64,000 bases of DNA from UBA11865 sp041570195. GTDB lineage: Bacteria > Chloroflexota > Anaerolineae > Promineifilales > Promineifilaceae. The notes beneath the pieces were generated by a model. The model did no database searches. It had not been told where the DNA came from and saw only the letters and a program-made list of their open reading frames with translations. Of this stretch, positions 26,738-37,207 are shown piece after piece. The stretch covers positions 21,098-85,097 of the forward strand of contig JBFFWQ010000009.1 in the NCBI GenBank assembly GCA_041570195.1, given 5' to 3'. Position numbers and translations under genes: made by a program. Positions within the stretch are counted from its first letter, which is position 1, and every line of letters begins with the position of its first letter.

Positions 26738-27429
26738 GCAATGATTACATCGTCTTCAAACAGCGGCCCAACGTCGAGATCCAGACTCGCATAGAGCGCG
26801 GGCGGCACACTGATGTCGGCCAGGTATAGTTTGCCGACCACAGTCGCTGCCTCAGGCGATAATAGGCCAACTTTGGGCAATGCCAGGGTCATCGTGGTCA
26901 TCGCCTTGATGCAAGGATCCCCAGGTGCTCCCGACGTCGTGTCCAGCCCAGAAGGCGCATCCAGGGCCAAAATGGGCCGCCCGGCGCCATTGGTCCGCCG
27001 GATCCAATCGGCCGCCTCGCCACGTGGATCGCCGCTCAACCCATAGCCGATGATGGCATCGACGATTAGGTCTGTCTCGGTCAGGGTGGGGTCGTCGGCC
27101 TGGGTGAGGCCCATCACCTGCAGGATACCCCACTGATGGCTCGGGATTTCCTTCATACCGGCCGGATCGCCCACCAATTTCACGCTGACGGTTGCCCCCC
27201 GGTTGTGCAAATGGCGGGCGGCCACCATGCCCCCGCCGCCGTTATTTCCCCGGCCGCAAAGGACGGCGACGCGCCGTCCGGCTAGTTGCCCGTCCAATAT
27301 CCGGCCTGCCATTTCGGCTAGATTCCGTCCGGCGTTCTCCATCATCTGGATCAGTAAGATGCCATATTCCTCGATCATCAGCCGATCGACCTCGACCATC
27401 TGCGCTGTCGTCAATGCAGGTATCGACAT
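26725..27429 (-). CDS. nnrE: NAD(P)H-hydrate epimerase (YjeF N-terminal domain)
   Basis: The 234-residue protein matches the epimerase half of the NAD(P)HX repair system: ALTTAQMVEVDRLMIEEYGI, the helix MMENAGRNLAEMA, the nucleotide-binding loop VLCGRGNNGGGGMVAARHL and ALDAPSGLDTTSG near residue 150. It interconverts R and S epimers of hydrated NAD(P)H so the dehydratase can repair them. In most bacteria it is fused to the dehydratase NnrD; here it is a single-domain form and no dehydratase is visible in the window. Confidence 0.92.
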   Translation of the reverse strand: MSIPALTTAQMVEVDRLMIEEYGILLIQMMENAGRNLAEMAGRILDGQLAGRRVAVLCGRGNNGGGGMVAARHLHNRGATVSVKLVGDPAGMKEIPSHQWGILQVMGLTQADDPTLTETDLIVDAIIGYGLSGDPRGEAADWIRRTNGAGRPILALDAPSGLDTTSGAPGDPCIKAMTTMTLALPKVGLLSPEAATVVGKLYLADISVPPALYASLDLDVGPLFEDDVIIAYGE

Positions 27430-27488
27430 CGCCCTTTTCCCTCAAACTAGCCACCGATCATCGTCTGCCAGCCACCAGCCGCGAGCTC

Positions 27489-29030
27489 CTAACTACCGAA
27501 TATTATCGTTTCCGGTTGGAAAGCTGCCCACGCGAACCAAAAGTGGTCGCCATGGACCAGCGGGGCCAACGCATCGCCGGCCAGTGGGCCATCTGTCGCC
27601 TGACCCAAGATATTCCACTTGCTCCCGGTCTGTTCATCTTTTATGGTATCGTCATCTTTAAGGAATGTCAGCTTCTCGCCATTCAAGTTGGGATCAAAGA
27701 CGCCAGTAGCGCCTACGTCGGCGCCCATCTGGATGATGGGCATATCAAGAGCGCTGGCGGTGCCTCCCTCGTGGAAAATGACCAGATCCTGGCCCGCCTG
27801 ATTGTCGTGGATGACGCCTGCTTCAAAGAGCGTGGTCAAAGGATAAGCCACGTCCACATCGTCCAGCGAGACGGTGATCACTCGCTCCATGGCCGCCAGC
27901 CGGCCGTCCGGTACGTCCAGGAAGGCGAAGGGATTCTCGCCAATCCGGTCATAGCCTGGATAGGGATTCTGACCGTAGGGCCGCTGATGGCCCGTTTCAC
28001 GCGAGAGGATCAAGCCATCTGGAAATGCTTCTCGAAAGTCGTCGAAACTGACGATAGATGACGGTAAGAACGTCAACTGTTCTCCAGCTAACTCGCCCAC
28101 AATGCCCTCGCCGGTGAATTGCTGCCACAAGCTCTCGGTTTGCCGATCATACATCACCAGATCCGAGCGCCGTAGCCAGCCCGAAGTGCCAAAATCATAC
28201 ACCTCGCCGCCGAGGCGGCGGTCGAAGACGATGGCCGAATTACACAACGGGCAGAAGGTGACCGTGACTGGCAAGTCGCCGACCATGTCGTTGACGATTT
28301 CGTGGTAGGTCATGATCTGGAGTGGATAGGCGCGGGCGTCTCCGTTTTGCTCGAAGGCGATGACCGGTTCAACGCCGGCCAGCCAGGCGGCCGCCTCCTC
28401 GGGCGAGATATATTTTGGGTCGTCAAGCGCCGGAATGCCATCTCTCACCGGTAGAAGCGCTAACAGCTCTCCATAAGGAACGGTGTGCCTGTTCCAGTCG
28501 GTCGTCCAGCGTTCCGAGATAAGTCGCTGGCGTTCGTTGCGATCGTCCTCAGTTAGGATGACGATCTCGGCTGATTCAGAATCCTCGTCCGAACTTCCTG
28601 GTTCTTCCGCTGCGGCATTATCGTCCGCATCATTAACCGTGTCGGCTACCGTCTCGTTATCGGCCGCGCTATTTTCAGACTCTGGTTCACCTTCGGCCGT
28701 CTCGGCGTCTTCATCCGCAGACGAAATGTCCGTATCCTCGTTGCCAGCCGAGTCGTCGCCGCCGGGTGGTTCTTCCGCTCTGGACGCTGCGTCCTCTACC
28801 GCGGCCGAGTCATCGTCTGAAGCCGCGGTCGCTTCGTGGTCAGCCCCGTCCTGATCCGTTTCGGCGTGGCCGGCCGGGTCTGTAGGCTCATCTTCAGCTG
28901 CCGCTTCAGCCTCGGCCGCCGTTTCTTCACCGACCAAATCGCCTCCCCCGGCCGGGCTGCAAGCCGCCAGCACCAGGGCGAACAGGACCATCAGCAGCAA
29001 CCAGGTACCACGGCTATTTCGTTTCAGCAT
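27489..29030 (-). CDS. DUF3179 lipoprotein, cysteine form
   Basis: The 513-residue protein has a lipoprotein signal (LLLMVLFALVLAACSP) and a long acidic Glu/Ala/Asp/Ser-rich linker (about 35-165). The DUF3179 domain follows, with ARAYPLQIMTYHEIVND, then FCPLCNSAIVFDRR (Cys260 and Cys263), FGTSGWLRRSDLVMYD, and QTESLWQQFTGEGI. The CPLC pair looks like a thiol redox or metal site on the outer face of the membrane. Function of DUF3179 is unknown. Its importance here is comparative: the Sec-encoding homologue at 41424-42644 has UGA exactly where Cys260 is. Confidence 0.9.
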   Translation of the reverse strand: MLKRNSRGTWLLLMVLFALVLAACSPAGGGDLVGEETAAEAEAAAEDEPTDPAGHAETDQDGADHEATAASDDDSAAVEDAASRAEEPPGGDDSAGNEDTDISSADEDAETAEGEPESENSAADNETVADTVNDADDNAAAEEPGSSDEDSESAEIVILTEDDRNERQRLISERWTTDWNRHTVPYGELLALLPVRDGIPALDDPKYISPEEAAAWLAGVEPVIAFEQNGDARAYPLQIMTYHEIVNDMVGDLPVTVTFCPLCNSAIVFDRRLGGEVYDFGTSGWLRRSDLVMYDRQTESLWQQFTGEGIVGELAGEQLTFLPSSIVSFDDFREAFPDGLILSRETGHQRPYGQNPYPGYDRIGENPFAFLDVPDGRLAAMERVITVSLDDVDVAYPLTTLFEAGVIHDNQAGQDLVIFHEGGTASALDMPIIQMGADVGATGVFDPNLNGEKLTFLKDDDTIKDEQTGSKWNILGQATDGPLAGDALAPLVHGDHFWFAWAAFQPETIIFGS

Positions 29031-29256
29031 TTACTGCTCCTGAATATCTTGTAAGCCGTCAGCCTTATCTACGTAAGGCCGCTGACCGTTTATTGCCGAT
29101 CAGTGTAGTGGATGTTTGATACGGGGAATGTGAGACGGGTCACAATTTGGGGATCTGGGATCAGGGATCGGTGATTGGAGGCAGTCATGTTCAGGAAATC
29201 GAGAATTAAGTTATCCTCCGGTGCGAAGCTACACGCCTGCTTGCCTTGCCCCTAAC

Positions 29257-32200
29257 TCAGATCTGAACTGTCACGCGCAACAACTCGACTTGCCCATCAC
29301 GATCCAAAATGTGTTGGGTTGTGGCCGTATCCAGCCGGCTTCCTGGCAGGGTGAGGGTACGACCTTCCGAGAGCCCTATCTCAATTTTGGCGCTATCACC
29401 GCGCACATAGACAACGGGCGTTTGACAGTAAGTGAAGGCCATTGAACCCGGCGGTAACGGCAAGGATTTGCGCTTCCCTTCCAAGTTAATGTAAGAGAAC
29501 TCGGACGCTTTATCCAGGAGCTCATCGCTTCTCAGCAGCGTCGGATTGAAGTTCAGCGCGCCCTCGCATACCGATACGCCCAGCTCGCCAAAACGAGCCA
29601 GGATCTCCTCTTTCACCTGGCCGGTCATGCCTGGTTGGCGAGCGCCGCCACCCATCGGCGTATGCGAGTAAGGATCAGCCGGAAAAGCGCCATATTCGGC
29701 CGGCGATTTGTTGAAACCCAATCCCAGACGAATGTCATAATAGGCTTCCGCCAGCGCGGCCGTAACGGCCGGATCCGCATTTGCTTCCTTCGCTTGCAAG
29801 TAATTCTCCTGAACTGCCAGTAGGAGCTTCGACACCATATGCCAGTAGACACTGCCCAACCCTTCATAGGCAAAGAACGTGCCTGAACGGCCGGTAAACG
29901 CGCGGTGGTTAAATGAGGTCTCGAACAGATCGAGTAAAAAAGCGCGTTCGGCCTCGACCAGGTCCGCGTAAGCCGTTTCGGTAGCCAATTCGTCCAGCAC
30001 GGCGGCAACGTCATTGGCGTTGTGAAAGTCGCCGTTGAAATGATACACGCCTGCCTCATCACATATGAGCAGCCGGCTGTCGTCGGCTTCGGCGAGGGCA
30101 GAAACGAGATTCGAGCCGGTCACCTGGTCGGCGGACACATTGTTTTTCTGCAAGAAGCCGGGCAGTGAACGATGCGGATAAAGCATATAGGTGTGCAAAT
30201 CCGCCCGATATAACTCGCTGTGACGCATGCTCTGTAACAGCTTCAGCGCCTCACCTGGCGCCAACAAGCCAGATGACAAGAGCGCCACCTGTCCTTCAAG
30301 CATGAGGTACAGGTTTTCGACGGCGGCTTCCTGATAGTGAAGGTGTAGTATGTTGTAGCTGTGAGTGAGGCCGTCCTGCATTTGGTTTGCCCGCAGGGTA
30401 TGCTCGACAAAGTCCTGGGCCAGGGTCAGGAAGACAATGATCTGTTGAGATGCTAGTTCGACCTGTGCTGCCGGAAGGCCGTCTTCATACATCCCCCTTC
30501 GATAGGCCGTGGCCGCCGTACCAAGCTCATCCATGATCGCCCGACGCGCCTGGTCGCTAAAACCAATTTCCAGGTGATCTTGATACGTGTTGAATATGGT
30601 CTGGACCTTGTCGAAGAGGGTAGCCACGGCCGCGTTCACCGCAAAGGACCCCGTCTCCGCGCCGGCTAACTGCGCCTTCCAGAAAGCAATGAAACGGCGC
30701 AGGTAGGCCACGGTGACAACGGATAGACCATTACCCGCAAGCGCGTTGTTGGCGTCATTCCATTCTGGGCGTTGGGTGTTCATCCAGATGCCGCCTTCGG
30801 GAACTAGATTGGTCAGCTTGGCCAACAACAGCACCAGCAACTTCTCGGTCATCGTGACGTGAATTACCGCGCCGGTCTCGCCACGGAGCAGCCGGCCGTC
30901 TGTCCCCATTTTGGCTACGGCCGCTTCCGTGCTACGTTCACTCTGCCAATCAAAGTCGATGGTGTTGTTCCAATCAGACAGCATCTCCGGGTACGTGCGA
31001 AGCCGGTAAGGCACGCCAGAATAGGCGAAGATGGCCTGGCTCCAGAATGTTTCTAAGGCGCCAGGGCGCACCTGTTCGACGATTTCCAGCAACTTCTGCA
31101 GGTAGATGATCTGATGATCGCTCCAGTAGCCGATGTTGGCCCAGGGATCATCGGGTGCGGGCACTTCCCACTCTATACCTTCACGGGTAACCCGGTATGG
31201 ATTATAACCATCGATGGTTGTCGCATTTAGAAACTTGGCCACCATCCCTTCCACGAAGCCGGGGAAGCTAAGCGCCAGTGGTTCCCAGTTCTGAAAGATA
31301 TCTCGCCAGTTGCCCTGGTAGTCGAGCTTGGGAGAGCCATCAGGTTGTTTCAGGTTGATGGAGAATACGTTCCAGGGGCGGCTGGGATCGCCGTGTCGCC
31401 GGCTGAAGCTCAATGGCAGGTATTCGTAGCAAAGACGGATCAGGTCAGGAGAAGCTGTTTCGGCCGCCCAGTCTCGAAGCTCCTGAATAGAGAAGCAATC
31501 CGGCAGTGTGGCTAACCAGCTGGCATATTCGGTCAGTAGCGGACGATTGCGGACCTCCAGAAAATCGAGAAAATCGTTTCGCTTTATCTGGTACCCGCTA
31601 ACGAATAAACCGCCACGCATCACATTAAAGAGCACATTGGCAAAATGATGGTTGGTGGTCATTTCCTGCGCCGTCAACTGGAGGCCATCGGCCGCGGCCA
31701 CGTAGTGCACCAGTTTGGCGGTGCCGCGGGTTATGTCTTCGTCCAATGCCTTGAGGATCGCATCTTGGTCATGCTGGAGCTGTCTATTCAATCGTACGAT
31801 CTTGGCGCTATCTTGATTCACGTCGGCGATGATGCGCCAGTGACGGTCTTGACCGGGCGCCAGTTCAAAGGTGCTGTTGGTGAAGTAGGCGCCTGCCTTG
31901 CCGCACACATCGCGTTCAGGAAGGATAGGCTGGCCGGCGCGAAAAGCGTCGAGCTGGTCAGTGCACAGTAAATGACCGGCGCTGTCCAACCCTACTTGCC
32001 AGGCAACCGTGGCCTTCAATGACTCACTCGGCTCGGCTCGGTCGGTGAGTGTGGCGCTTAGGGCAAAGATGGCCACTCCTGTTTTGGCGTCCAACTCATT
32101 GCGCTTGTAGGCGTTCAGCAAGTTGCTGAAGGTATTTTGCAGCGCGACATCGGCGCCGTATGGCAGAAGATTCTGCAGGCCGTCCAGTAACTCGATCCGG

Positions 32201-32724
32201 CACTCTGAATTGCCATTGTTCAGCAACCAGCAGCTCCTGATGAAGCCGAAGCCATCACCAGTGGACCAGGCCGTACGCATGGTGAGCTGCAAGTCGTGGT
32301 TGATTTCCTCAAAGATGAGCTTGTTGCCGTATATGTTCTTGTAAAGGTTACGCTCACAGTTATCGACACCAGCGTAGCGCTCCGAGAACGGCTCCCAGAG
32401 GTATGTTTTTTCATGACGGTTCACCCGAATGATGGTCTTGCTGCCGGTCTGCTCGCCGTGCGCCGTGATCTTGTCCTCAGTCTCGTACGGAAACAGGGCG
32501 GAGTCGGCGTTGGCACGTCCGGCCGTCAGCCCACCATTGCTGGCAATAAACAGCCAGTGATCAGAACTGCTGACCACACTCATAAAAAAGGGTGGCATCT
32601 GATTAACGTGGGAGACGCGGTAATACTTCTCGCCGAAAAGACGAACGTAACATCCGCCTGCCGGATATGTTTCCCAATTTAGCAGTGTACTACCAATCTG
32701 AACTTCACCCTTTTCATTGATCAT
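29257..32724 (-). CDS. Large GH94/GH149/GH161-like glycoside phosphorylase, probably acting on beta-1,3-glucan
   Basis: The 1155-residue protein has no signal peptide, so it is cytoplasmic. The layout fits the long clan GH-Q phosphorylases: an N-terminal beta-sandwich (about 1-330), an (alpha/alpha)6 barrel (about 380-1010) and a C-terminal beta domain. The barrel carries NTQRPEWNDANNALAGNG, matching the WND segment whose Asp is the general acid in GH94. Further blocks are DWNNTIDFDWQSERSTEAAV and GGLFVSGYQIKRNDFLDFL. Such enzymes split beta-glucans with phosphate to glucose 1-phosphate. Next to a GH16 laminarinase and a GH3 remnant, a beta-1,3-glucan phosphorylase is the best guess; exact GH family needs a profile search. 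Confidence 0.7.
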   Translation of the reverse strand: MINEKGEVQIGSTLLNWETYPAGGCYVRLFGEKYYRVSHVNQMPPFFMSVVSSSDHWLFIASNGGLTAGRANADSALFPYETEDKITAHGEQTGSKTIIRVNRHEKTYLWEPFSERYAGVDNCERNLYKNIYGNKLIFEEINHDLQLTMRTAWSTGDGFGFIRSCWLLNNGNSECRIELLDGLQNLLPYGADVALQNTFSNLLNAYKRNELDAKTGVAIFALSATLTDRAEPSESLKATVAWQVGLDSAGHLLCTDQLDAFRAGQPILPERDVCGKAGAYFTNSTFELAPGQDRHWRIIADVNQDSAKIVRLNRQLQHDQDAILKALDEDITRGTAKLVHYVAAADGLQLTAQEMTTNHHFANVLFNVMRGGLFVSGYQIKRNDFLDFLEVRNRPLLTEYASWLATLPDCFSIQELRDWAAETASPDLIRLCYEYLPLSFSRRHGDPSRPWNVFSINLKQPDGSPKLDYQGNWRDIFQNWEPLALSFPGFVEGMVAKFLNATTIDGYNPYRVTREGIEWEVPAPDDPWANIGYWSDHQIIYLQKLLEIVEQVRPGALETFWSQAIFAYSGVPYRLRTYPEMLSDWNNTIDFDWQSERSTEAAVAKMGTDGRLLRGETGAVIHVTMTEKLLVLLLAKLTNLVPEGGIWMNTQRPEWNDANNALAGNGLSVVTVAYLRRFIAFWKAQLAGAETGSFAVNAAVATLFDKVQTIFNTYQDHLEIGFSDQARRAIMDELGTAATAYRRGMYEDGLPAAQVELASQQIIVFLTLAQDFVEHTLRANQMQDGLTHSYNILHLHYQEAAVENLYLMLEGQVALLSSGLLAPGEALKLLQSMRHSELYRADLHTYMLYPHRSLPGFLQKNNVSADQVTGSNLVSALAEADDSRLLICDEAGVYHFNGDFHNANDVAAVLDELATETAYADLVEAERAFLLDLFETSFNHRAFTGRSGTFFAYEGLGSVYWHMVSKLLLAVQENYLQAKEANADPAVTAALAEAYYDIRLGLGFNKSPAEYGAFPADPYSHTPMGGGARQPGMTGQVKEEILARFGELGVSVCEGALNFNPTLLRSDELLDKASEFSYINLEGKRKSLPLPPGSMAFTYCQTPVVYVRGDSAKIEIGLSEGRTLTLPGSRLDTATTQHILDRDGQVELLRVTVQI

Positions 32725-32766
32725 GAGTAAGTCGCCTGACCTCGTTTATATCAATAGCTGAATTAA

Positions 32767-32807
32767 ACAGAGGCTTTAGCCGTAATGTTGCCAGCTAAAG
32801 CCTCTGT
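32767..32807 (-). terminator. Perfect 14-bp inverted repeat between GH16 and phosphorylase genes
   Basis: ACAGAGGCTTTAGC (32767-32780) and GCTAAAGCCTCTGT (32794-32807) pair perfectly around a 13-nt loop. On the minus strand it follows the GH16 stop by about 50 bp and is trailed by TTTAATT, so it is a terminator or attenuator that would lower phosphorylase expression relative to GH16, or an mRNA-stabilising hairpin. Confidence 0.65.
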
Positions 32808-32855
32808 GTCAGTTTAGACGGATTTTACATGGACAAAACGAGCACCCTATTCACA

Positions 32856-35800
32856 TCAAGGAACAAACTCAAATGACCCCACGTCACAGGCGCCATCTCG
32901 AGTTATGCCTCGCTGATCCGTTGCTGGACAAAAAGCATTGTCGCCCGCGTCGATTGCCGGGCTGCCCGCCAGCAGCGCGTGAGTCAGCGTTGGACCGCCG
33001 TTGTCTGCAAGCGAATCAACGCCTGGATCAACGACAATCTGGTCGCTGCCCACAGGGAAGCAAGTGCCGTCGGTGAAGACATTGTTGCCCAGCGAGTTGA
33101 TAGCCACTGCCCCGGCTCCAAAGGGCGCCAGGAAGCAGCCTTCAGTGACATTATTGGCAACGATACTGTTGGCCAGATTCAGCGTGGCGCTTCCTGGACC
33201 AAATGTGCCGACGAAAACCGCCGCTGGCGCATAGGAAGGTGAGACATTTTCAACCACGGTGGTATTAGTCATATCCACCACACCATCAGTCATGAATAGC
33301 GCACCACCATACCAGCCGGTCGATTCGTTACCGCTGATCGTGCTATTGACGATCGTAGCATTGCCTAGCAAACGCAAGCCACCGCCCACATCATTGGAGA
33401 TATTACCAGCAATGGTGCTGCGCTCGATGGTGGTGGTGGTGTTGAAGAAGGAGTAGACTCCACCACCTGACCAGGCAGCCGTATTACCAACCACGCTGCT
33501 ATCGACCAGGTTCAAACTACCACCTTCACCAGTGTAGATACCGCCGCCGCCCTGCCAGAAGTCACCGGCATCGGTTGTCATGGTATTGCCTGCGACGGTG
33601 ACTTGGTCCAGCGTCAGATTGCCATTGTTGAGAATACCTCCTGCCAGTTGGAAACCGTAACCATTGGTCACGGTGAGATTGGTCAGGTTGACGGTCAGGC
33701 CGGCATCGACAATCAGCACGCGGTCACCGCCGCCACCATCCAACGAGATACCCGGTGCATCTGAACCATCAATCGTGACGCTGTTGACCGGCACCAATGG
33801 CCCAGTCGTGAGCGCGAGTGTGCCACCCGCCAGACCAGGATCAAAGGTGATCGTGCCGCCAATGGCGATCTCTTCGAGCGCCTGGCGCAGGGAACCATCG
33901 CCGCTGTCGTTCAGGTTCGTGACCGTTATTTCAGTTGGCGGTGGAATCAATTGCAGGCGGACCTGGTCCAACCGCATTGTACCGCTGGTCGTGCCGCCTT
34001 CTGGGAGTTCGAAGCCGTAGCCCCAAACCTCGCTCAAGGTGAGCCCGTCATCCGGTGCGCCATCGGGTTGGTCGGCGCTACGCGTCAGCGAGGTAAACGG
34101 AATCACAACCTGCTGCCAGCCCTCGAAGTTATCCGCGAAGGTGGCTTCCCAGCGTTCGGCCGTGTCCGGTCCCTGGTAAACGCGCACATAATCGACTTTC
34201 ATTTCTTGTGGGAAAGTCAAGTCGTCACTTACCGGGCCACCAAAGTTTCCACCGATGGCCATATTCAAGATCAGGAAGACCGGGTCATTGAAGACCCACT
34301 CGTTGGGCGCCACGTCGGCCGGAATGGCGGTGTGGTAGCGGATATCGTCCACATACCATTCGATCAGGTCAGGCTGCCATTCAATCGCAAAGGTATGGTA
34401 CTCACTGGAGGTTGGAACGCCAAAATCCCACACATTGCCAAAGGCATTACCACCAGAGTAACCGGGCCCGTGGATGGTGCCGAAGATCTCATTGGGCAGG
34501 CGGCTGACATACTCCATGATGTCAATCTCACCGGTTTGCGGCCAGCCAACTTCGCCTATATCGGTCCCCAGACTCCAGAAAGCTGGCCATAGGCCATCTT
34601 CACCCTCTGGAACAAGAATACGAGACTCGATACGACCGTACGCAAATTCAGCCTTATACTGTGAAATCAAACGCGCAGAAGTGTATTCGCATAGCCCATA
34701 CCAGCATCCCAGCGAGCCATCCGCTTCTTTCACGCTGATGACCAGGTTGCCGTTCCCATCCGTAGCCGAGTTATCGGTGCTGCTGGTGTAATACTGTAGC
34801 TCGCTGTTACCCCAGCCAACGAGGCTGTTTGCTGCGCCGTCGCCGATTTCGTAGCTCCAGTAAGCCGGGTTGGGTGGGGTGCCGCTCGGATCGTCAAACT
34901 CGTCACTCCAGACCATGTTCCAACCAGAGGGACCTGGATCGGGGGTGCGATTATCCTTCAGTTCCAAGGTGATGGCATCACCGCTGTTGGTGCCGTAGAA
35001 CCAGAAGTTTAAGGCCTCACCCTTGGTCCAATCCTGCCCGATAGGGAAATCACGCCCAAAGCCGGCCTCACCGCCGGAGACGATCGGCTTGCCGCTATAT
35101 GTTTCACCTGTCAAGGTGAACTGTTGTGTTGGATCACAATAACCGGTTTCTTCTGCCCGGAAGTGGAAGATCAGATCGACGTCCCCGTCACCTTCGAAGT
35201 CTTCCTCGTGGCGTTGTGCATCGCCATTTTTCTTGTCGCGATGAGTCTCCTCTGCATCGCCGAACTGCACGGTATTGTGGTCAACAGATAATGCATCAAA
35301 GCTGTCCGTAGTCAGGAGCGCGACCGGGATGACGCCGTTGCCGCTGTTACAGATGCTGCCGCTGACGATGATGTCAACCAACAGGGCTGTATCGACTTCC
35401 AGGATGTGTTCGTAGGCACCCTGACCGGGGACGGCCAGCGGGTCGCCGGCCGCAATTTCGGGCGTGCTGAGGGTCACATTTTTACTGTCCCACAGGTAAG
35501 CGCCACGCTCAAAATCATCCAGTAAGGTCGGGTCAAGGACTTCGTCATCCACGATATCGACCCAGGACTGCACCTGAGACCCCAGTGGAATATCTACCGG
35601 ATCTGAAAGGCGCAGGATGACGGTCTTGTCACCGTCGCGCTTGTTGTTGTCAATAGTCGGCACGGTGAAACTCTGTTCGGAGACATCATCCTTGAAGAAA
35701 GTCAGCATGCCAGAAACGGGCGTGTAATCCCGATCTGGTATCGCCGAACCCGGCTCCGTGGTATAGGATACCGAGACTTGGTCGGGGTCACCATCCTTCA

Positions 35801-37166
35801 GCGGACGGGATAATTTCACGCCAACCTCGGCCAGCGCACCTTCCACAACTTCGAACTGAGCCGCTGAAAGATTCACTTCTAACGGGCGCTCGGCAGCCTC
35901 GCCAAACAAATAAGCCTGGTCGAGGTAATAGATGATCGGACCATCAGTGCCTAGAGTTCCAAACGCCCAGCCATGCACTTCGTCCCCGGTATAACCATCA
36001 TTCGGGGCGCCATTACCAACACCTTTGCGCACAAAATCCGTAAAGGGAAACTCAAAATTCTGCCAGCCGATGAAGTTGTCATCGACGGTCACCGTCCAGC
36101 GCTCGGCATCATCAGTTGTCGAGCCTGGGTTACGGTTTTCGAGAATATCAATGAACATGGATGTCCCGCTGCCGGTTCCGCGAATCCAGACCCCAAAGCC
36201 GCCATAAGCGCTCCAGTCCTGTGGCGTCCATGTGTCACCGGCTTCATTGGTAAAGCCGTGGATAAAGCCGGCAAAGGCGATCACATTCAGGTCCACCTGC
36301 ATGACGGTGTTGGGCTCACCCAATTCGGGCAAGACCGGGGCGGGTGGCGTCGTCTCTGATTGAATAGCCACAGCGCTTGAAGCGTCCTGGAAAGTGCAGA
36401 AGCCCAGCGGGATGCCAACACACGGGGTGCCGGGCTCCACGCCGTCCTCGAAATCGTCGATAATCAGGATGGGAATGGCCAGCGCTCCTTCAGAGAAGGC
36501 CCAGTAGTCGGTACGAAAGGTGGCATCTGACCCACTATTGCCGATAACGGCAATCACCACGTTGACCAATTGGCCATTGCCACCTCCTGAAGCAGGTACA
36601 GCGTCCAGCACGCCATTGCCGCCAGTCAAGAACGAATTGTCATCGAAGAAATCGGCCAGCGGAATAGAGATTAGCTGCCAGCCTCCGCCGCTTTCAGCAC
36701 AAGGACCAGTCGGGGAAATCACGCAGTTAAATTGGAACTCGTCATCTTCGGAATTCTCAATTGTGTCATTACCATTATCGTCATCCTGCAGATTAATCTC
36801 CAGTGTATAATCCTGGCCAGCGTCGGGGTTGATCCAGAAATTGAAGTGATCGGTGCCGGTAAGGTCGGTCAGATTCGTGCGCCCGAACCCCCCATAGAAA
36901 CCCGGAGTGCCACCTGAACCCCACCCGCTTTCCAGAGAATAAACGCCACCATCTGCCGGAGGCAAGTCGGCCGAATTCGGCCCGATTCCACCGCCGCCGA
37001 CAGCTCCTGGAAAGGAAAACCAGCCATTATTTGGAGGATCGCCATGTTCCATATCATCAAAGATCGTCGGCGATGCCCCAGCAGCCATCTGGGTGCTAAG
37101 CAATATGACGAGTATAAAAAGAGTTAGGACAAAGAAGATCGGTCGATATGCGTGTATTAGTTTCAT
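32856..37166 (-). CDS. Secreted multidomain GH16 beta-1,3-glucanase with CBM-like, Calx-beta and beta-helix domains
   Basis: A 1436-residue exported protein. After the signal (IFFVLTLFILVILLSTQMAAG) come two CBM11-like beta-sandwich modules (about 35-235 and 235-425), a Calx-beta domain (about 427-545, VVEGALAEVGVKLSRPLKDG), a further sandwich, and the GH16 catalytic domain (about 744-1000) with GEIDIMEY; Glu880, Asp882 and Glu885 are the ExDxxE nucleophile/helper/acid triad. Another CBM-like piece (about 1000-1055) is followed by a right-handed beta-helix of the choice-of-anchor type (about 1060-1436) ending AIDAGDNAFCPATDQRGI. By family it endo-hydrolyses laminarin-like glucans; the helix probably holds it at the surface. 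Confidence 0.88.
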   Translation of the reverse strand: MKLIHAYRPIFFVLTLFILVILLSTQMAAGASPTIFDDMEHGDPPNNGWFSFPGAVGGGGIGPNSADLPPADGGVYSLESGWGSGGTPGFYGGFGRTNLTDLTGTDHFNFWINPDAGQDYTLEINLQDDDNGNDTIENSEDDEFQFNCVISPTGPCAESGGGWQLISIPLADFFDDNSFLTGGNGVLDAVPASGGGNGQLVNVVIAVIGNSGSDATFRTDYWAFSEGALAIPILIIDDFEDGVEPGTPCVGIPLGFCTFQDASSAVAIQSETTPPAPVLPELGEPNTVMQVDLNVIAFAGFIHGFTNEAGDTWTPQDWSAYGGFGVWIRGTGSGTSMFIDILENRNPGSTTDDAERWTVTVDDNFIGWQNFEFPFTDFVRKGVGNGAPNDGYTGDEVHGWAFGTLGTDGPIIYYLDQAYLFGEAAERPLEVNLSAAQFEVVEGALAEVGVKLSRPLKDGDPDQVSVSYTTEPGSAIPDRDYTPVSGMLTFFKDDVSEQSFTVPTIDNNKRDGDKTVILRLSDPVDIPLGSQVQSWVDIVDDEVLDPTLLDDFERGAYLWDSKNVTLSTPEIAAGDPLAVPGQGAYEHILEVDTALLVDIIVSGSICNSGNGVIPVALLTTDSFDALSVDHNTVQFGDAEETHRDKKNGDAQRHEEDFEGDGDVDLIFHFRAEETGYCDPTQQFTLTGETYSGKPIVSGGEAGFGRDFPIGQDWTKGEALNFWFYGTNSGDAITLELKDNRTPDPGPSGWNMVWSDEFDDPSGTPPNPAYWSYEIGDGAANSLVGWGNSELQYYTSSTDNSATDGNGNLVISVKEADGSLGCWYGLCEYTSARLISQYKAEFAYGRIESRILVPEGEDGLWPAFWSLGTDIGEVGWPQTGEIDIMEYVSRLPNEIFGTIHGPGYSGGNAFGNVWDFGVPTSSEYHTFAIEWQPDLIEWYVDDIRYHTAIPADVAPNEWVFNDPVFLILNMAIGGNFGGPVSDDLTFPQEMKVDYVRVYQGPDTAERWEATFADNFEGWQQVVIPFTSLTRSADQPDGAPDDGLTLSEVWGYGFELPEGGTTSGTMRLDQVRLQLIPPPTEITVTNLNDSGDGSLRQALEEIAIGGTITFDPGLAGGTLALTTGPLVPVNSVTIDGSDAPGISLDGGGGDRVLIVDAGLTVNLTNLTVTNGYGFQLAGGILNNGNLTLDQVTVAGNTMTTDAGDFWQGGGGIYTGEGGSLNLVDSSVVGNTAAWSGGGVYSFFNTTTTIERSTIAGNISNDVGGGLRLLGNATIVNSTISGNESTGWYGGALFMTDGVVDMTNTTVVENVSPSYAPAAVFVGTFGPGSATLNLANSIVANNVTEGCFLAPFGAGAVAINSLGNNVFTDGTCFPVGSDQIVVDPGVDSLADNGGPTLTHALLAGSPAIDAGDNAFCPATDQRGITRDGACDVGSFEFVP

Positions 37167-37207
37167 GATTTTTCCTTTCTATTGAACAAATATGCCCCAC
37201 ATTACAA

